64,000 nucleotides of DNA from Curvularia sp. ZM96 (taxonomy: Eukaryota; Ascomycota; Dothideomycetes; Pleosporales; Pleosporaceae). Below are positions 11,979 to 23,851 of this stretch, piece after piece (the first letter of the stretch is position 1; each line of letters opens with the position of its first letter). The notes below the pieces were generated by a model. The model had not been told where the DNA came from and did no database searches. It saw only the letters and a program-made list of their open reading frames with translations. A program made the position numbers and the translations under genes. Location: assembly GCA_022457065.1 (NCBI GenBank), contig JAJGBQ010000006.1, forward strand, positions 1,302,001 through 1,366,000, read 5' to 3'.

Positions 11979-12310
11979 GCGGTCACTGTAATATTCGTAT
12001 TGGATTCGATTGTCTGAAAGCGCAAACAGTGTCCCACGAATCGAATCTGTAGCAACAGTAAGGGGTGATGCAAATCACGTGCATTCACCGTTGAACTGCA
12101 TGAATTCACCACTGGGTAAGCAGATGTCTCGCGCGTTGACGTAATCCACATGCGATTTCACCGTGCATTGCATTCACCCACGTTTTTCGGCTCGTTTGCA
12201 CCGTCACCGTCAGTTCAGTCAATCCCTTTCACCGCACATCTCGCTGCAAACGCAAGTCTTGGCAGAATATATATAAAGCACCTCGCACCCTACCAACTAC
12301 TCCTCCACCA
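11979..12310. other. Intergenic region with promoter of the RING gene
   Basis: Spacer of about 330 bp. It ends in a CT-rich leader and a TATA-like element in front of the RING gene. Confidence 0.5.
12268..12277 (+). promoter_or_regulatory. TATA-like element of the RING gene
   Basis: TATATATAAA lies 34 bp upstream of the RING gene ATG and is followed by a C/T/A-rich leader. The spacing would place transcription start just in front of the ATG, so the 5' leader is very short if this element is used. Call based on sequence and position only. Confidence 0.45.
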
Positions 12311-12889
12311 ATGTCCTCTCTGCCTTCGAAAGCCTCGTTCCTGGCCCACGGGGTCACCGCTTGCCAACCTCCGGAAGACCTCGAATGCCCAATCTGCCAG
12401 GAGGGCTTCGAAGCAGAAGGACAGAAGTCTGACGAGAGAGAACAGGTTACGTCAGAGCCCAAGCCGGCGACCAGCGATACAGCTGAAGCATCCTCGAGCC
12501 GATCCCCTACCGCAGCAGCGACCTCGAATCAGTCCTCTACTGCAGAAGAAACCTCACGCCAGTCCTCTACTCCAAACGCAACTCAGAACCAACCCGCTAC
12601 CGCAACAGTGCCTCAGAGCCAATCCGCTACCAATGCCGTCGACCGCACACCTTTGCGAGTCCCTTGCTGCAGGAATGTCTATTGCCGCGCTTGCCTCTTC
12701 ACCTGGCTCGAAGCAGCCAACACATGCCCGACATGCCGCACCGTGCTCTTTCGACAAGATGCCAATCTCGAAGAAGACGACACTCCACTCGAGATCCTTC
12801 TGTTCAATATCAGACAGTATTTCGACACTGATTGGGATGACTACTATGAAGAAACCGATTGGGACGACGGATACGATTCTAATGGATGA
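12311..12889 (+). CDS. RING-type zinc finger protein with split RING
   Basis: Single exon, 192 residues. The first zinc-ligand pair is C26-P-I-C29; the rest of the finger appears only at 119-143 (CCRNVYCRAC, then WLEAANTCPTCR). The two halves are separated by about 85 residues of Ser/Thr/Ala/Gln/Pro low complexity made of imperfect repeats (QSSTAEET, QSSTPNAT, QSQSATNA). In a standard RING the residue two after the third Cys is His; here it is Asn122, although an extra Cys119 may compensate. The C-terminus is acidic (DTDWDDYYEETDWDDGYD). Such proteins are usually ubiquitin ligases; whether this one still folds as a RING is uncertain. Confidence 0.8.
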   Translation: MSSLPSKASFLAHGVTACQPPEDLECPICQEGFEAEGQKSDEREQVTSEPKPATSDTAEASSSRSPTAAATSNQSSTAEETSRQSSTPNATQNQPATATVPQSQSATNAVDRTPLRVPCCRNVYCRACLFTWLEAANTCPTCRTVLFRQDANLEEDDTPLEILLFNIRQYFDTDWDDYYEETDWDDGYDSNG

Positions 12890-13247
12890 TTGAGTTATGT
12901 GGACATCGGCCATGACGTACAGCCTCCGCGTTCGTAAAGGATCGAGATATATCTTACTGCATGTATTGTAGTTGCCATGGCGAAGTCTTTAAGAAGTCAT
13001 GCTAGGAAATGCACAACGGATTAATCAATTTCAATTATGGCCTTCCCAAACTCTATGCTGTACACAATATCATGTATCTTTCACCACACTCAACTCCATT
13101 TGGGAGAGAGAAGCCTTAACAATCCGCTCACTGGTCTGGTATATGAACTGCCAAAATGCAGTACCAGTTCACTTTCCCCTCTCTACACCCACGTGACAGA
13201 TCAATCATCCACCCACCCTCCTCTCCCATCATACCAACAGCTGCATA
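12890..13247. other. Intergenic region between convergent genes
   Basis: About 360 bp between the stops of the RING gene and the Zn2Cys6 regulator; no gene seen. Confidence 0.5.
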
Positions 13248-16016
13248 CTACCAACGGAACGTATCCCCCGGCAGCAAGAAATTGGCATCCTCAAATGTAA
13301 TAACGCGATCCATGTCGAGAAAATGCGAGTCCATGAACGCATCGCTGAGATTAAGCAGAGACTGGTCTTGGGTGCTTTGCTGGGTACCCGACGTCGGCGC
13401 CGCCGCGCCCAGCGAATTGTTGTGGGTGTTATTGTAGGGAGAAGGAGCGGCATGATACAATGGCGGAACGGGAGGAGGGTAGCTAGGTGTTGTAGGTACT
13501 TGCGGCGATGCATAGAGGGGTGATTGCGCTGTTGATAAGCGTCCGTTGTGCGGCATGTAGGCGGTTGGGGAAGTGAGTGTGTTGCGTGCCGCATCTGGGT
13601 ATCTTGGACTAAGCGTTGTCTGGCTATTGACACTGCTTTTCCGCACATGGCTTTTTATCCCTGGGCGCTCTTGGATAGTGTTTTCGGGTCGCGTCTGGGG
13701 CGTGGGTGCGTAGGTGGGGCTGGCAAAGTGGTGCGGGTATAACGACATGCTGCTGTGGTCGTAGAAATCAAAGCGGAAGTTGGGATCGTTTTGGCATGCA
13801 TCGTACAGAAGCTCAAGGTGCTCGGCGTATAGCCCGGCTTGGGTATTGGGTCGCTGGTCATCGTTGCGCCTCTTCTGCCAACGGGCGGACATGTCACGGA
13901 GATCGTGGACTAGGCGTTGGAATTCTGGTCGAAGAGGACGCCGGGTGGCTTGGTGCTCGAACAGCAAGGCTTTGGCAGCGACAAAGGCGCAAAAGGAGAA
14001 TTGTACGTTGACGAAGGGGATGGGGGTGTGGGCTAAGAACTTGTTGACAATATTTGAAGTCTCGATCGCAGCAAGCTCGCAGGTCTGCGCACTACATTCT
14101 TTCGGGAGTGCGACAAAGTCGTTCCATTCTTTGGGAGGATGCCCAATTGGATGATGGAGCAGTATCATTGATGTATTATGAGTGATGTGGGCTAGAGTGA
14201 GATTAGGATCCATGTCCACCACTGTCCTGTCGGCGGATATATTAGAGTCCTTCCATCTGGGTGGTAGGAACATTTTCCACTGGACAAGTCGTAGGTCGAG
14301 CTCTTTGAATCGTGTCAGCCAGCTGACTGCATGATCTTTGTCTTGCCAGTTGATTCGTTGCTGGAGGAAGAACGTCGTGACTTGGCTTAGGCTCTCGGTT
14401 GCCTCGACACAATACGCAAAGGCGCCAAGTTTAGATGCGTCTATGTAGCTGTTGTTTGAATTCGGGCTAGCACCCGGAGGCAAGTCGGTCGTAGGGTCGT
14501 CCTCATTATACTGAGCAGGTACGTTTGCTAGTGAGCGCCCGATACGAGCCGCTGCTTTGTTCCAGATTCCTGAAATAGTTGTCAGCAAGTTGAGCAATAT
14601 CAGATAGAGTGTACTGGCTCTCAGCCTGTACCCAAGGTTTCATATGGGTAGATACACGCCACAAGCTAGGAGAAGTCCAAATGTCTCTATTCGGAAGGAA
14701 TGAAACGAGTTTACATACCGAAATAGGGCGTAGTGACAGGCTCTTCACGGGTGAAATAACCTCCATCTGCCGGAAGCCGTCGATGAACATCTTCCGCAGT
14801 CAGACTGGTGTTCCACCCAGCAGACACTGAACAAAACCGATCAAGCAAGAAAATGACCCAGAACAGTCTCCTACGCTCTTCCAGCTCCGTCCAGTCATTA
14901 GTAGGCTTCACCAGACGCACAGGCGGCATCAGCGATCTGAGTTGCGACGGCGATGGCTCAGTGGTTAGCTGAAGGTAGTCAATAGTCCTGGTGAGCGACC
15001 CGATGAGCGGCCATGCCCTTTGCGGCTGGCCATCGTTCAAAAGATCAAACACGAGAAAGATGAGCGCCTGCAGACTCTCAATCGTAACATTCCGCATAGC
15101 ATGCGTTTCCACAATCATACGCGAGACCTGAATCTGTTGGAGGATTTGATCCTGATCCAAAAAGAGTACGTCAGGATCCATGTGGCGCAACGCCACAGCG
15201 ACCAGAGCATGGAGAACAAGCACCAAGCCAGGGTCTTGGGATCCTTGACGCACCCGGGTCTGGAGGCGCTTCTTGTGGATGTAAGGAATCCAGTGATGGA
15301 AGGAGATACAGAAGAAATCTGCGAGTTTTTCGAGGAGAGGTTGGGGCGGAAGGTGCTGGGCAATGTCCACATCGCCAAATGAGATAAGCCAGCTATCAGG
15401 AAGGGTGGTGTTGTATTTTCTCTTCAAAGGATTAAGGGTCACGGTTTCTTCTTTGTGGACCGCCGGTGCGCTTTCTCTTGGCGCCTCGCCGTACTGGTGT
15501 TGAGAAGCAGAGTTGGTAGACTGGACTTGTTCCTTGCCGCGAGACGGGGTTTCTGTTGCCGTAGTGGGTGGTGTCTCTTGAACGACGGCATGGCTTTTGA
15601 TAGGGGCATCATCATCTACATAACGTGCACGGATCTGCCCGTTTTCGTCTAGGAGTATCTTTTCCAAGAAAGCTGTTGTTTGTGAGACGCGTTTCCCAGT
15701 AGGAAGATACTAGCATACCAACGCGCCGAGTCAAGGCCTCGACGGCACCCGGCTTAAGGCCAGGCTTGTTCTTTGGCTGGTACACGCATTCGGACGCTGC
15801 GTCCTAGATCAGCGAAGAGCGTGAACCCTACTGAGGCAGAAACGTACAAAGCCTCAGGCAATGAGTACACGAAGGCAGTTCGCGCGAGCAACGCAGCTTG
15901 CGCTGCTTACAGCTGACGCAGGCAGGGATATCGCCGGCGGCGGACACAGGAGCATCGTCCTCTGCTGCTGCTTGACTGCCATTGCCAGTCGAGTAATTGG
16001 TCCAGCTAGCCGACAT
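13248..16016 (-). CDS. Zn(II)2Cys6 transcription factor
   Basis: Four exons: 16016-15848, 15796-15719, 15672-14719 and 14569-13248; introns of 51, 46 and 149 bp; about 840 residues. The binuclear zinc cluster has C33, C36, C43, C50, C53 and C60; the first intron falls between C53 and C60, and only the acceptor at 15797 restores C-X6-C, which fixes the model. A short linker and dimerisation-type helix follow (ALTRRVAFLEKILLDENG). The fungal-specific middle homology domain starts near residue 170 (FFCISFHHWIPYIHKKRL) and includes ELEERRRLFWVIFLLDRF and, across intron 3, TTPYFG|IWNKAAARIG. The C-terminus is Pro/Ser/Gln/Asn-rich, likely an activation region. It is divergently transcribed from the DUF2264 gene, 406 bp between ATGs, a common regulator-target layout. 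Target pathway unknown. Confidence 0.9.
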
Positions 16017-16422
16017 CAGCGCGACATTTCCAGAGGCCGATCGCAAAAGGAAGAAATAGTGGGCTTGGGATACAGCGGGACGGGCATCGGGTTAAAGCAC
16101 CGCTTTCTCTCCGCATTCTAGCCCCGCGAGACTAACCTCCGTTTCGGCTCAGCATTTCCTCTTCTGACGGACTCCCGCTGCCGCAGACTAAGCCTACGTG
16201 CCGACGTGCGTGAACGGGATCTGGTGATGTCGTGGCATGATGGCGATCGTGCAGCGGATGTGCTGCCTTTTCTGTGATGCAGGTTGCATGCAAGTCCACG
16301 ATGAATACTCCATCGGAACCGACAACTTACACCAAAACATGAGATTACCGATATTGAAAGATCATACACCTACATAGTCACCAGGCCAGCATCACGACCA
16401 CCACAAACCATACAACACCGCC
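16017..16422. promoter_or_regulatory. Shared divergent promoter region
   Basis: This 406-bp spacer holds both start regions of the Zn2Cys6 regulator (minus) and the DUF2264 gene (plus). It contains several CGG triplets, the half-site type bound by zinc cluster proteins, but I did not find a clear inverted CGG pair. Regulation of one gene by the other is inference from layout. Confidence 0.35.
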
Positions 16423-18589
16423 ATGCCACCATTACCAGGCTTCTCCTTCAACCCCCTCCTCACCCGTACCGACTTTCAAACCGCAGCCACTACCCTCCTG
16501 CACGCCCTCCTCCCTTACCAATCACCCGGTGGCGCGCGAATCACCCTCCCACTAGCAACAGGCACACACTTCGACGACATCGCCGCGCAACTAGAAGGCT
16601 ATGCGCGGCCCCTCTGGGCCATCGGTGCACTTCTGCACTCACACACCCTCTCCCTTGCTGAACAGAAACAACTGATTGAACCTTTTATCCGCGGCCTAGC
16701 CAACGGCACCGATCCCACCCATGCCGAGTATTGGGGCCCAGTTGTGCTGCGCGACCAGCGAATGGTCGAAATGGAAATCATTTCTTTTGCTCTCCTCGCA
16801 GCACCAGATGCCATGTTCCATTCGCAAACTACGCAGGCGAAGCAGAATATCACGAACTGGTTGCAGACAATCAATGGCAAGGACTTTCCGACGACAAATT
16901 GGCTTTGGTTCAGGGTCTTGACTAATCTAGCGCTGATCAAAGTATGCGGTGTACCTAAGGATGAGGTGCTGGAGCTCATGAAAGAGGATTTGGATTTGAT
17001 GGAGGGGTTCTACAGGGGAGAGGGATGGGCCGCAGATGGGGTGTGGAGTGATGAGGGACGCCAGGCGGATTATTACTCTGGCAGCTTTGCGATTCAGTTT
17101 TCGCAGCTGATTTATGTGAAGATGGCCGGAGAGTTGGACCCGGAACGGTGTGAAAGATTTCGGGGGAGGGCAAAGGAGTTTGCGGTGGGGTTTTGGAGGT
17201 ATTATGATGGCAATGGTATCATGCCCTTTTCCCATGAGATATAGGTTTTGAGTAACGACTGACGGATGCTCAGGTGCTGCAATCCCTTTCGGTCGTAGTC
17301 TTACATACCGCTTTGCCCTCGCGGGCTTCTGGTCCGCCATTGCCTTCGCCGAAGTATCTCTGCCCGCTCCTCTAGACGACTGGGGCGTAATCAAAGGCCT
17401 CCTCCTACGGCACTTCCGTTGGTGGAGCAAAAAGTCCGATATATTCAACTGCGACGGCACTTTCACCATCGGCTTTGCCTATCCAAACATGTACCTGAGC
17501 GAAGATTACAACAGCCCGCAGTCGCCCTACTGGGCCATGAAATCCTTTCTCGCTCTCGCTCTACCCACAAATCATCCCTTCTGGACAGCACCGGAAAAAC
17601 CGCTCCCAAGTTTCTCCAGCCCCAACACTGTTATCAAACTCACGCCACCGATGCACATTCTCTGCAACCAGCCAAACCACCACTTCCTCCTCTCAACCGG
17701 CCAATTCTGCCCCTGGCCACTCAAAGCTACAGAAGCGAAATACGGCAAATACGCCTACTCGTCGCACTTTGGCTTCAGCGTGCCTACAGGGACGCTACTC
17801 CCGCAACTCGCGCCCGACAGCACGCTCGCGCTCAGTAAAGACGGCGGCGATACATGGCGCGTACCATGGAAAGTCAATTCACCGCGCTTCGATTCGACAC
17901 ATCTCATGCACAACGGCGAAGTAGTAGAAACGCTGGCTGTGCTGAAAAGTACATGGAAACCCTGGAAAGATGCAGATGTAGAGGTGACCACGCACCTGAT
18001 TGCGCCGTCTCAGCGCTGGTCAGATTGGTATATCCGGTGGCATCGCATCACCAACACTGGCCCGCAAGATGTGCAACTCCAAGCTGTCCAGGGCGGTTTC
18101 GCCATTCAAGGCCGGAGCAGGAAAAGGGGTCAAGTCCTCCCGTGTCTGACTAGCACATCGGAGCTAAATAGCTCCAACGTGCACGACGAGATAGCTTTCC
18201 CTGAAGGAGTACTCACGCAAGACGGCGTGTCAGCACTCGTGGTATCAAGTGCGGGTGCGAGCGGAATCCGCGCGTTGAGTGGACATGGCGAGCAGCCTCC
18301 TATGGTGAAAGAAGAGGCACAGGTGCTTAAGCCGGATGCAAATACGAATCTCATCTGGCAGCGTACGCTTATACCTACCATGAATATGCAAGCGGAGGCG
18401 CAGTGTTCGGTCTCGGGGGAGAAGGCGGTGCAGTTTGGCTGTGCGGTGTTTGCGCTTGCGTTGACGGAGGATAGGGCAGAGAGGTATGCTGCTGGGTTGG
18501 ATGTGGAGAAGTTGTGGTTGGATGCGCCTGTCGTTAGGACTGGGGATGGGAAGGAGAGCAATGACGGATGGTATATCAGAATTGCGTAG
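16423..18589 (+). CDS. DUF2264 family protein
   Basis: Exons 16423-17215 and 17274-18589 with a 58-bp GTATCA...CAG intron; 702 residues. Without splicing the frame ends at 17244, which would truncate the protein. The N-terminal half is alpha-helical with aromatic-rich motifs (ARPLWAIGALL, YWGPVVLRDQRMVEMEI, TTNWLWFRVL, WAADGVWSDEGRQADYYS), the pattern of the (alpha/alpha)6 toroid of DUF2264. The C-terminal half is probably beta-rich (HFGFSVPTG, WKPWKDADVEVTTHLI). No signal peptide is seen. Members are widespread in bacteria and fungi and are thought to act on carbohydrates by fold resemblance; the reaction is not established. It is divergent from the zinc cluster regulator. Confidence 0.88.
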
Positions 18590-19097
18590 ATGAGTTGTGT
18601 GAAGTGCTTGGGAATCATTCCTCTCGAATGCAGAAAGATTTCGAGACTATCATCACCCTACTTGAAAATTATACGACACATCACGCACGAACTCATCAGT
18701 CATGTTAACATATGTGGTATTTCCAATCTAATCAGATTACAAAGAATTCCATCTCCCGCGTTGCATTGAAGCAAGCCCATACGCTTCAGCCGTACAGAAC
18801 AACTGAACGTAAATATCTTTATCTTCCTCCTTTTCCCAATCCAACGCAAATATGTCGTGTCTTGTGCCACATTGGACAAGGAGGCGCGCGGTGAAGCCGT
18901 GTGTAGAATATCAAATCCGCGAACAGGGCTCATGCGCACGTAACATTTTTTTATATCTTCAGAAACAAGCAAAAACCACAGCTCCTAGCTGCTGCTCAAA
19001 TCCAAGACACCAACAAACGCCAATTACATCTGATTAGGGGAATCGAAGCTGGGCTTTGGGAATGCAAAGGTGGCCGTCGCAGGAATGCTCGGGCCAT
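18590..19097. other. Intergenic region between convergent genes
   Basis: AT-richer 508-bp spacer between the stops of the DUF2264 gene and the chitin synthase; presumably 3' untranslated regions. No gene seen. Confidence 0.5.
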
Positions 19098-22080
19098 TTA
19101 CCTCTTCCTGACGCAGAAGAAGAGACCAGTGCGACCAAGGAACCACAAACATCCGAAGAAACGGACCAAGGCAAGAATTGCGGTAGACCACAGGAGAGCC
19201 TGGAAGAAGTGTGCGGTTCTGGTGGAGGCGTTGGACTAGAACATGTTAGCTAAGCCCGAGAAAAGCGAGCGAAAAATGACTTACAGAGAAACCGAAGCGG
19301 TCAAAGTTGTCTTGAGTGATGACAACGGCAAGAGTGCCGTTGGAACCAATCCAAGCGGTACACAGATGGGTACGGAAAGACTTGTACGAATCCTCGAGAG
19401 TCTTCTCGTCCTTCTCCTCTGGTGGAACGTAGGGCGCAAGAGCACGCTTGACAGTGGCCTCGAAAGCGCTGTCAATATCGGCCTGAGGCAGATCCGGCTC
19501 TTCGATAACGTTATGCTTTCCGTCTGATCCCTTCTCAGTCTTGGCGGAAGGAAGAATGTCGGCCTTGTCGGAACCCTTGGTACCCCAGGAAACATCGTGC
19601 CAGTTGGAGAAAGCGTACACGTTGAGAATGTTGATGTACGAGGACATAATGAGGAGGTACTGGGGGAACGAGGTGAACATGTGCCATGGGTCCATGTAGA
19701 GGAAGGAGGCGACATAGTAGAGACCAAAAGTAGCAGCAAGAGCGATGATGATAATACCAACACCATCGGACGAGAAGAAGGACTCGGCAAACTTTTCCGG
19801 CGACTCGGTGTTCAGCTTGTTAGACGAGGGGTTCGTGAAAGCCTGTACAACGAGGTAGATGGACAGGATGACGATGTACAGCTGGATGAGACCGAAGACG
19901 CAGAACGAGACCAGGTAAGACCACTTGGAACCCTTGGGACGGTTACCAAAGGCCAGAATGAACTGCAGGATGAGGAAAGCCAGGTAGATGTATGTGACGA
20001 TGGTGTTGAAGATGGGGGTGATGGTGTTTCCGAATGGCCAGGCGTCTCGTGTATCCGTCTTGGTGCCGACAAGGCTCATGATAATGACAGTGGTAAGCCA
20101 GAAGGAAGCCAGAGCGAACCAGGTAAGGACGGTCTGGAACATGTTGTACAGCAGCTGAATGTGGAAGAAGAACATGCGCACCAAGTTGTGGCCACTCTTG
20201 TACATACGGCCAAAGTGCAGCAGGGAGTAGATACCGGCAGCGAAGGAACCGTTGAGCCAACGACGACGCTGACCGATAAGTTCGGCAGCACCCTCAGGCA
20301 CATCAGTCTCTCCCTTAGAAGCCTTGATGTAGGTAAGATGCCACTTGGATCCAGCCTTTGCGACGAGCTCGAAACACAGAATACGATCTTCGGCCAAGAA
20401 CATGTTCTTCTTGAAAATGTTCATGCCCTCGATACCCTTCTTTCCGAGAATCTTGGCAAGGGTGTGGTCACCGTGGAAGTACTGTTCAAGCGGTCGACCC
20501 ATGATGGCGCGGTAACGGTAAGCCGAGAAGGCACCGGGCAACACGGAGACGTAGCCGAAAGACGACTCGAGCGGCTTGTCAAGAATGTTACTGATCTTGT
20601 ACTCGAAGTTTTGGGCGGCTACAAGCGGGTTCAGAAGGTTCTTCCAGCCCTTTCCTGTAGAGCATATTAGCATGCGCATTATACGATTGGGTATGAAAAA
20701 GTCGGGAAAACGAACCTAACATAGCGTGGATCTCACCACAAGCACCACCAAGGTCCTTGTCGTTGTAGAAACCCTCCCAGAGAGCGAGGAGAGACTTGGG
20801 ACCAGGCTTGGTACCGGCATCGAGCAGAATGCAGACCTCGGGGTTGAGAATGCGGCCAATGGCGGTAAAGAGCCATCTGTGGGAGTTGATCTTCTTGGTG
20901 TTCTTCTGCTTCAAGCAGAAAATCATCTGAACAGGGGGCAGGGTGCTAGCGCTGTCATCGTGGGGGCGAATGAGCTGCTGGTTGGGGGTAACGGAAAGTT
21001 GTGTAGTGTACTCGAACTACGCTTTGTTAGCTGTGCTGCAAAATCTAGTGGGGTGTAGTGCAACTGACAATGTGAGCAACCGTCTCGTTTCCGTCGATAT
21101 CCTTCTTCATGACACCGTCCTGGTAGATACCGATGGTAGCGAGCAGGTCGAGAGTACCCTTGTCGCAAGGGTCGATACCGTCGAAAACCAGGCACACGAC
21201 AATCTTTTGCCAAGCTGGACCGCCCTTGTTCCAGAACTCGGACTTCTTGAGGTTGACAATGTCGCGGATGTTCTGCATGACACCGTGCAGGGTACGAGCA
21301 GTAAGCACCTTGTCTTCGTTGTAGTAGGTGATGGCAATGAGCAACTCGGTGTGACGGTTGTACATGGCCGGGCGCAGATTGTAACCATTCTTAAGAGTGA
21401 AGTCGTTGGGGTCGCACGTGGCAGCCGTGTCTGGCAGCTGTCAGAAGCAGCTCGGCAAGAGCTTGAAACGCAGACAAACAAACTTACATCGCATGTGGGT
21501 AAACTCCTCGCTGCCGCTCTCGAGATCATTGCGGTACTTTGCCTGGATGGCATTCTGGATGGCGGAAGGCACAGGGTAGTCGGCACTGAGGACGGAGCCC
21601 TGGACAAGCTTGATCTTACGGGTCATTCCACGCTTGAGACCACCGGCCTGGCCACCAGGCTGCTGTCGCTGCCTCCATGCCTCGGTGGAGCTGGTCTCGC
21701 TCCTCTCGTATGGTGAGGGTGCACGCTGGCCGGCACCAAAGTCGTTGGCTGGGTCGTAGCCACCGGTGACGGAGTAGTTGGTGCCCGCCTCGTGGCCCTG
21801 GCCGGGATATTGAGTTGGCCTGTCGTTGGCATACGACTCAGTCAAGCTGTAGGTGGAGTGTGGGCGGTGTTCAGGGTTTCCGTAGAAAGGGTCCGGACCG
21901 GTACCGGTGGGGTTCTCGTGCAAGAGCGAGCGGGCAACCTCGTCCTCGTCGTGAGGGCGATCGTACTGCAGGGCGTGTCAGTCAATACGGACGAGAGTCT
22001 AGTCGGCCGTCATCAGGGGCTCGTACGCCGGTGTTGGGGTCTCCAAGGTGGTAACCTTGGTTGGGGTTGTTGTACGCCAT
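19098..22080 (-). CDS. Chitin synthase (probable class III)
   Basis: Six exons: 22080-22027, 21965-21488, 21430-21069, 21016-20716, 20654-19285 and 19235-19098; introns of 49-61 bp; about 900 residues. It makes chitin from UDP-GlcNAc at the plasma membrane and hyphal tip. The order is a Tyr/Pro/Gly-rich disordered N-terminus (about 1-110), chitin synthase N-terminal segment (EEFTHMRYTAATCDP), then the GT2 catalytic core with LLIAITYYNEDK, CLVFDGID, LLDAGTKPG, FLAEDRILCFE and the signature QRRRWLNGS. At least six membrane segments follow. The last exon adds a hydrophobic helix ending in CVRKR. Class III is suggested by the MNIFKKNMFLAED and KASKGETDVPEGAAE context, by analogy with known fungal enzymes; the exact class needs a tree. 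All splice junctions restore conserved motifs. Confidence 0.93.
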
Positions 22081-23851
22081 GGCGGGCTGCAGACCACGGG
22101 CAGGTGGTGCAGAGGACTAGGCGTGTTGGGATATGGGGTGGAGATGGAGGGAGGAGTGCTGGAGGAAAAAAAAGAGCACTGAGCGCACGACTGGCGGTGT
22201 CGCTTGATAAAGAGCCGATGGGCTGTCTGGGGCGTTGGAGGGCTGAGAAAGGTGCTGAAGGGCGCGCTAAGCCGCTTTGAGGCGGGAGAATGGGGGGAAG
22301 AGACTGCGCTAGGAAAACGGCCGCCGCTGAAACACGCGTAGGCCACAGGGCGAGACAGGGTAATTGGTCGGCCTGTGGTTTCGGGGGTGCAGATGGACAA
22401 GCCTGCCACGGAATGTAATTATACTCGGCGTGCGGCCAGTGGGTTGGGAGCCTTTGCCGTGGCGGGCGGGCAGCTCTACTTGAATCCTCAGGGGAGGGCG
22501 GCCCTGCTGACGCGCCGCCACAGGCCGTTGTGCACATATCTTGGTTGTCGCTCAAACCTGCTGTACCAGCTGCTGGCGGTGTGGCGCGTGCTGGCCTGCC
22601 AGGGCTAAAATTAGAGCGCCGGCCTTAATCAGCTGCATGCTTACCTGCTCAGCCTCACACAAACCCCATTGTCGTCGCTGTGCCCGGCCTGCCTTAGCCC
22701 AGAAAGGCATACGATGTGCATCGTGTTTACTGAAGCGCTTAGAACACTCGTCTCTAGCCATCGGCACCCATGGTGGCTTCGCTGGTTGACCTGGTGTAAC
22801 TCTTCTCCTGGCCAGGGGCCGCACGGTACGTCAGCCATGCTGCACACGACCAGAGATCGTCACGCCTTCTGGAAGGAGCTGCATGCATTGGCACAGGCAC
22901 CGAGTGCAACACAGCAGCACCATGACTGTACGGAGTAGTACTCCGTATCTGCTGCGCCGGTCTGTCGTTGCAACCGTCTGGGCTTGCCTGCACATACTTC
23001 GTATACGAGGCGGCTCTCTTGTCCCCGACATGCATCGTCTTGATAATCAATCGCTCATCAGGGGCCTGTGGATTGCGACGCCTGCGCAAGGCCCATGGCG
23101 TTAGGAGGGCTTGCATCCGCTAAGGATGGAGGCTGTTACCCTACAATCCTAATCCCATCGCTGTGCTCGTGTGGGTCGAGAGGATCTGGGTGGGTTCGTC
23201 CCTGACCCTCCGTATCTGCTGGACCGCCCTGCGCCCACTGCGTACCCAGCCCGGTGGACACTCGCCCATGTACAACACACAAGTACAGATTGCTCTGCTC
23301 GCAACCGAAATTCCCCCATCTCTGCTCACCGACTGGCTGCGGTTCCGCGTCGAGTCCCTGTGGTCATTGCCGCGATTTTGCAGCCGCGGCGCCGAGAGCG
23401 AGGCGAAGGTGTAGAAGCAAGCAACAAAACGAAAACAGAAAAAAAGCCGCAAGCGAGTTTGGCGGTTCTTGACAATGACATCAGAGAGCAGGCCATGCGT
23501 TCCTTCCGTGTCGCGTCCAGAGCGCGCTTCGCACCTTCCGTCATCCGCGTCTCAACAGAACACCATCTTACCAGCTGGGCCACTTGCAAGCCTTCAGCTC
23601 TCTACAAGATGGATCCAATCAATTGCACTTGCCAAACTTGCACCATGATCTCTCTAGACTGTTATGCCTTAGAACAAGCACATACTTGGCTTGCCTCATT
23701 TCCTCAACTCGCCTACCCCGCATACTTCATGCTTGTCACACCATCTCCATCTTGCAACACCCTAGATACTACCGGCAAGCTGACGCGCCCAACGCCCTTG
23801 TATACCAATTTCTGACATTACCCCACATCCACTAAGTCGGCGCGACCCGCC
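22081..23851. other. Intergenic region; chitin synthase leader
   Basis: The first 400 bp are C/T-rich on the chitin synthase sense strand and are likely its promoter and leader. Between 22.5 and 23.8 kb there are overlapping open frames on both strands. One plus-strand stretch (Met at 23494) begins with a presequence-like MRSFRVASRARF, but its continuation is low-quality and I do not call it a gene. Confidence 0.45.
22929..22947. repeat. 19-bp near-perfect palindrome
   Basis: TACGGAGTA and TACTCCGTA form a 9-bp inverted repeat around a single central G. It lies in gene-free DNA upstream of the chitin synthase. It could be a protein-binding palindrome or a scar of a mobile element. Confidence 0.5.

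Noticed and set aside
23171..23815. 214-codon plus-strand frame with an internal presequence-like start
   Set aside because: No recognisable continuation after the first 15 residues, non-coding composition and competing frames.
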